DNA from: Euperipatoides rowelli
Lineage: Eukaryota; Onychophora; Udeonychophora; Euonychophora; Peripatopsidae
Strand: one strand, 5' to 3'
Assembly (NCBI GenBank): GCA_003024985.2
Contig: PXIH01S0040579.1
Length of the DNA stretch: 10,293 bases
Shown here in pieces: positions 7,321-10,293 of this stretch; position 1 is the stretch's first letter, and the number at the start of each line of letters is the position of its first letter. A model generated the notes under the pieces. The model saw nothing but the letters and a program-made list of their open reading frames with translations, was not told where the DNA came from and made no database searches. The position numbers and the translations under genes were made by a program.

Positions 7321-8146
7321 AATAAAAAAAAATAATAAAACTATCAATTATTATTTGTTAAATACTGTACTTTATTTCTCCCAAAATGCTTTTAAAATTT
7401 TTTTTCATTTGCTCATTATTTATGAATGTCAAGTGAGCTGAAGAGTAGATTTCAGTGCACTAGATTAATTGTAACTACTTCTTTTAAAAAAAAAAAATAT
7501 CAATACTCACAAAACATGAAAAATGCACCAGAAAAAGCAAATAAATTAATAAAATGCTAAATATAGGCCTGCTATTTACACAACAATTTGACTATTCATT
7601 CAAGAGTGTGTATTTAAGGAGGAAAGTGTTTACACACTACAGTCAGTTCCCCAGAATAAATAAAAAAACGAATATTTTTCCTATTTTTTTGTAATCTCTA
7701 CCCCATTTGATTTAAATCCTTTCATTGTAAAATATGAAATTTCCCAAAAAATTATATCTCCTATTGTCTAATCTAAATTTTTTAACAACGCTTTTTACTC
7801 CAATTGTTAAATCTAAATTTTGTTGGCAACACCTGATTATCAAATACTAGATACCACTGAAATCTATTATTTAAATTATTCTATCTGATCCTATAAATAA
7901 CTAAATTCATCATTACAAAAAGAACTTATATACTGTAATTTTAATATTTATCTAAAAAATAAAAATGTTTAAATGGTCCTAATAAAAATAAAATAATTAG
8001 CTAATTATAAAATATCAATATGTAAAAATGGAAATAAAAATAAATATTTAAAGGATAAGCATATACATTGATATTATAAAATTTTAAATAGGGTTATTAT
8101 TAGTGACTACACTATTCCACAGTGTTTGAAACAATGAAATTTTTAA
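7321..8146. other. A+T-rich stretch, nothing coding
   Basis: No gene seen on either strand. It contains homopolymers and an imperfect direct duplication at 7763-7830, described separately. Confidence 0.6.
7763..7830. repeat. imperfect direct duplication
   Basis: Two related segments of about 28 bases, 7763-7789 and 7803-7830, share ATTGT, AATCTAAATTTT and CAAC with small indels between. The period is about 40 bases. It may be an old local duplication; in A+T-rich sequence the similarity is only modestly above chance. Confidence 0.4.
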
Positions 8147-8160
8147 TCACTAGAGGGCAG
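8147..8160 (+). promoter_or_regulatory. CTCF-like core motif
   Basis: TCACTAGAGGGCAG matches the CTCF consensus CCASYAGRKGGCRS at 13 of 14 positions, with only the first base differing. CTCF is a zinc-finger insulator and chromatin-loop protein whose motif is conserved widely across bilaterian animals. Such a G+C-rich word is not expected by chance in sequence this A+T-rich. It could alternatively be a fragment of a dispersed repeat that carries this word. Confidence 0.4.
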
Positions 8161-8234
8161 TCTGAATCTGAAAAATAAACAAATAACAGTGTCAATGAAA
8201 AATCCCAATACTATTTATAAATAAATAAATATAT

Positions 8235-8249
8235 ACAGTAGGCCTATAT
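8235..8249. repeat. ACAGTAGGCCTATAT word, dispersed
   Basis: Contains the palindrome TAGGCCTA (8239-8246). Close relatives occur at 4698-4711 (ACAGTAGCCTATAT) and 9462-9475 (ACAGTAGCCTACAT), with weaker reverse-strand matches at 701-712 and 1592-1602. Confidence 0.5.
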
Positions 8250-8367
8250 ATATAAGTTGTATAGTGTCTAGTTTAAAATCAAATAAACTGGTAAGCAAGT
8301 AAGGTCAAGGAAATGTCAATACTATAGTAACCACAATCTCCTTTGGTGAATTAAACAAAGCTGCCTA

Positions 8368-8505
8368 ATGCAATTGCAGTTGCTGATGGGAAGTGAGACC
8401 TGTGAGGGAAATCTTGAAAGCTCTGATAACACTGACCAACACTGGATCCGATCAGAAAATAAACACCAATGCAGTCACTTCATTCTAACTAAATATAAAT
8501 CCTAG
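8368..8505 (+). CDS. 45-codon ORF in a G+C-richer patch (unrecognised)
   Basis: An ATG at 8368 opens a frame to TAG at 8503-8505. The peptide begins MQLQLLMGSE and continues with a polar, acidic middle (TCEGNLESSDNTDQHW) and a basic end with two further Cys/His pairs (HQCSH) and TKYKS. Unlike most short frames here, its residue mix is balanced rather than Phe/Ile/Lys/Asn-heavy, and the patch 8320-8520 is visibly richer in G+C. A CAG at 8377-8379 could be an acceptor, but its pyrimidine tract is poor. A second in-frame ATG lies at 8386. No family is recognised. It may be a small exon, part of a decayed repeat, or chance. Confidence 0.18.
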   Translation: MQLQLLMGSETCEGNLESSDNTDQHWIRSENKHQCSHFILTKYKS

Positions 8506-8564
8506 GCTCCCTCACCCTTCTGTATAAAACTGTCAAGCTGAAATAATCTTTAGATGCTTTTGTA

Positions 8565-8753
8565 TTTTTTTTTTAATTTTTCTTCTGATTTATTTTCATT
8601 AGATTAGCTATTAATAATTTAAACTAACATAAAAAAAAATGTTAAAGATATATTATTTNTTTTTTTTTTAATTTTTCTTCTGATTTATTTTCATTAGATT
8701 AGCTATTAATAATTTAAACTAACATAAAAAAAAATGTTAAAGATATATTATTT
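8565..8753. repeat. perfect 94-bp direct duplication around a single N
   Basis: Bases 8565-8658 and 8660-8753 are identical throughout, including the T10 and A9 runs, and are separated only by the N at 8659. The arrangement is best explained as two contigs whose overlapping ends were placed side by side with a one-base gap instead of being merged. The true genome probably has one copy. A real tandem duplication is possible but would not explain the N at the exact junction. Confidence 0.95.
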
Positions 8754-9744
8754 CATTATGAAAAAATTATGAGCTGATATCTTATACAAAACTTATCTAA
8801 ATAGTGATTACTTAAAAAGCATTATCTAAAAATTATAAATATTTATGTCAAAGGTCAAATGTAATTGAAAAATTAATATATTTTTTTATTTATGGTTTTA
8901 AAAAAATATTTTGGTTATTAATGAAACAAAAAAATAAATAAATAAATAATATTTAACCCTTTGTTTCTGCAAATGTCCAGACTTCGGCTAGATAGCAGTT
9001 ATTTATTTATTGTTCTTGCTTATTCAAGTGCATTTTCAGAACAAAGGGGGAAAAAAATAAATATCTATCAGTAAGCTGCTGTACAAGTAATTTTGATTAA
9101 AATTTTCAATTATTTTGCTACTCAGAGAGTGTATAAATTTCTAGGTTTGTTAGTAAACATCAACTTTCAATAACAGTCCTTCATACAAGGGTTCTCTTTT
9201 CAAACACCAATGTTAAAGGATCCATTTGTGAAAAAAATATGTCCTGGGAGTCATGTGCACGCATGACCGAAGATAGTCCTTGATTTTAAGTGTCTCGTAA
9301 TTTACTTAATTTTATTAATTTTTTTAATTATTTCTTTTACCTAATAGTTTTCATATTAATATTAGAAGTGATCGTCAATTTGATTCTATTTTTTAAAAGG
9401 CAAGTTTACTTTTATTTCATCATTTTGGAAATTCTACTAACAGCATCATGGCAAGTAATCTACAGTAGCCTACATATCAAACTGTGTGTCTTCTCAGGAT
9501 TGTTTCTGCTAATTTTAAATTCGCTATAATTACTTTAGATTTTTATTTATAGCTGATTTTTCAGACTTCATTAACAGAAGTTTTTAAAAAATACAGCTAA
9601 AACAACATTTTGAAATTTTGCTTTCCCGCCAATTTGTTTGTTTGTGTGAAGACATCTTGATATTCATTTAAAATAACAATTAGCAGTATTGAGTATTATA
9701 TCTACTGAGACTAAATACGGCTTACTTATGGAAATTAATAAAAA
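8754..9744. other. A+T-rich stretch, nothing coding
   Basis: Contains (AAAT)4 at 8932-8947 and the near-palindrome at 9250-9267. A 79-codon frame at 9290-9529 encodes only Phe/Leu/Ile-rich low-complexity sequence and starts from a non-ATG codon, so it is not called a gene. Confidence 0.6.
9250..9267. repeat. 18-bp near-palindrome
   Basis: GTCATGTGCACGCATGAC has six-base perfect arms (GTCATG/CATGAC) and 14 of 18 bases in complementary pairs. It is rich in alternating purine-pyrimidine steps and could be a dimer-binding site. It stands alone, with no gene nearby. Confidence 0.5.
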
Positions 9745-10144
9745 TTGTTTGCTTCTAAAAGTCAAGTGGAAAAGGTTGCAAGGTTTGGAAAACATTTTTC
9801 ATTTGCGATTGGTGCTGTTGATAAAAATGGAAACTTGATAAAGATAAAACCTGCGGTAATTATAAAAGCTTTGGAAAATTCCCTTTTTAAAGCATGTGAT
9901 CGAGAAATTCAGATAATTGGTCAATTTAAGATTACATTAATTCAATGTTAAAAAGATTATCTTTGACTTGAAAAACTATTTGTTTAATAACAACATTATT
10001 TATATGAATTTGAAGTCGGTATCAGATAATGCAATATTATTGAAGATTATCGTTTTGCAATCTACATTTGTAAACTTAATTATGGAAATCTATAACAAAG
10101 TTTGGAAAAATTCTGGAAATAATGGATTTTACAATCAAAATTGA
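9745..10144 (+). pseudogene. degraded coding-like stretch, possible retroelement protease remnant
   Basis: One frame is open at 9745-9951, with no ATG (it starts after TAA at 9739) and with balanced, coding-like residues. Its C-terminal part reads KPAVIIKALE, then REIQIIGQFKITLIQ. The neighbouring +1 frame is then open from about 9942 to TGA at 10142-10144 (it includes KKIIFDLKNYLF), while the first frame resumes with CNIIEDYRFAIYI after internal stops. The order of an I-x-I-x-G-x segment, a beta-rich segment and a hydrophobic-acidic-hydrophobic segment faintly recalls the second half of retropepsin-type aspartic proteases of LTR retroelements. The catalytic D-T/S-G triad is not seen. If correct, this is a frameshifted, stop-containing fossil. 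A decayed copy of another gene, or chance, are alternatives. Confidence 0.22.
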
Positions 10145-10293
10145 TAACTTTCATAATGTTAAGTCATCACCATTAATTGTAAAGGTTGGTCTTTTTTAAG
10201 TATTCAGTTAATGGATATTCCATACTTTATAATTCTCCTTGGAATAATAGTAGCTTGCAAAATTATTTTGATGATCTTTTTTGTTTTTGTATG

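Noticed and set aside
9290-9529. 79-codon plus-strand frame
   Set aside because: Non-ATG start and almost entirely Phe/Leu/Ile/Asn. This is typical of random A+T-rich sequence.
1738-9737. 15-base word TACTTATGGAAATTA shared by 1738-1752 and 9723-9737
   Set aside because: One such match is about what is expected by chance in 10 kb of A+T-rich DNA, and the flanks do not align.
1-10293. CRISPR array, bacterial operon, defence island or phage elements
   Set aside because: No regularly spaced repeats, no Shine-Dalgarno-led tandem genes and no long frames. The composition, microsatellites and splice-like signals point to animal nuclear DNA.

Overview
This window looks like non-coding nuclear DNA from an animal, probably an invertebrate. 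It is very A+T-rich (roughly 70-75% by eye). It is full of long A and T homopolymers and short CT, GA, AC/TG, TTA and AAAT microsatellites, and many dispersed words resemble TAGGCCTA. There are no long open frames, no Shine-Dalgarno-led genes and no bacterial operon structure. The species cannot be fixed from the sequence. A single N at 8659 shows that this is a draft scaffold.

Region by region: 1-1500 is mostly featureless, but holds two weak plus-strand exon candidates (752-782 and 1358-1460) whose reading phases match across an intron. 1500-1960 has a palindrome and three evenly spaced GGAAATT words resembling Rel/NF-kB sites. 2060-2320 holds a cluster of A and T runs beside a possible minus-strand first exon (2156-2204). 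2320-5750 shows no convincing gene, only a 19-bp tandem duplication and a cluster of dinucleotide repeats (4723-4978). 5750-6710 is the most gene-like part. It is visibly richer in G+C and CpG, and has TATA-like boxes, a CT tract, a good splice-acceptor match, a small upstream ORF and an ATG-initiated ORF of 57 codons (6472-6645). 6650-8140 is again A+T-rich with no gene seen. 8147-8160 is a close match to the CTCF core motif, followed by a 45-codon ORF (8368-8505) in a local G+C-richer patch. 8565-8753 is a perfect 94-bp direct duplication around the lone N, most likely an unmerged contig overlap. 9745 to about 10144 holds a broken coding-like stretch faintly resembling the C-terminal part of a retroelement aspartic protease.

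No complete gene of known function was recognised and no pathway can be assembled from this window. The gene candidates are given with low confidence and with the tests that would settle them.
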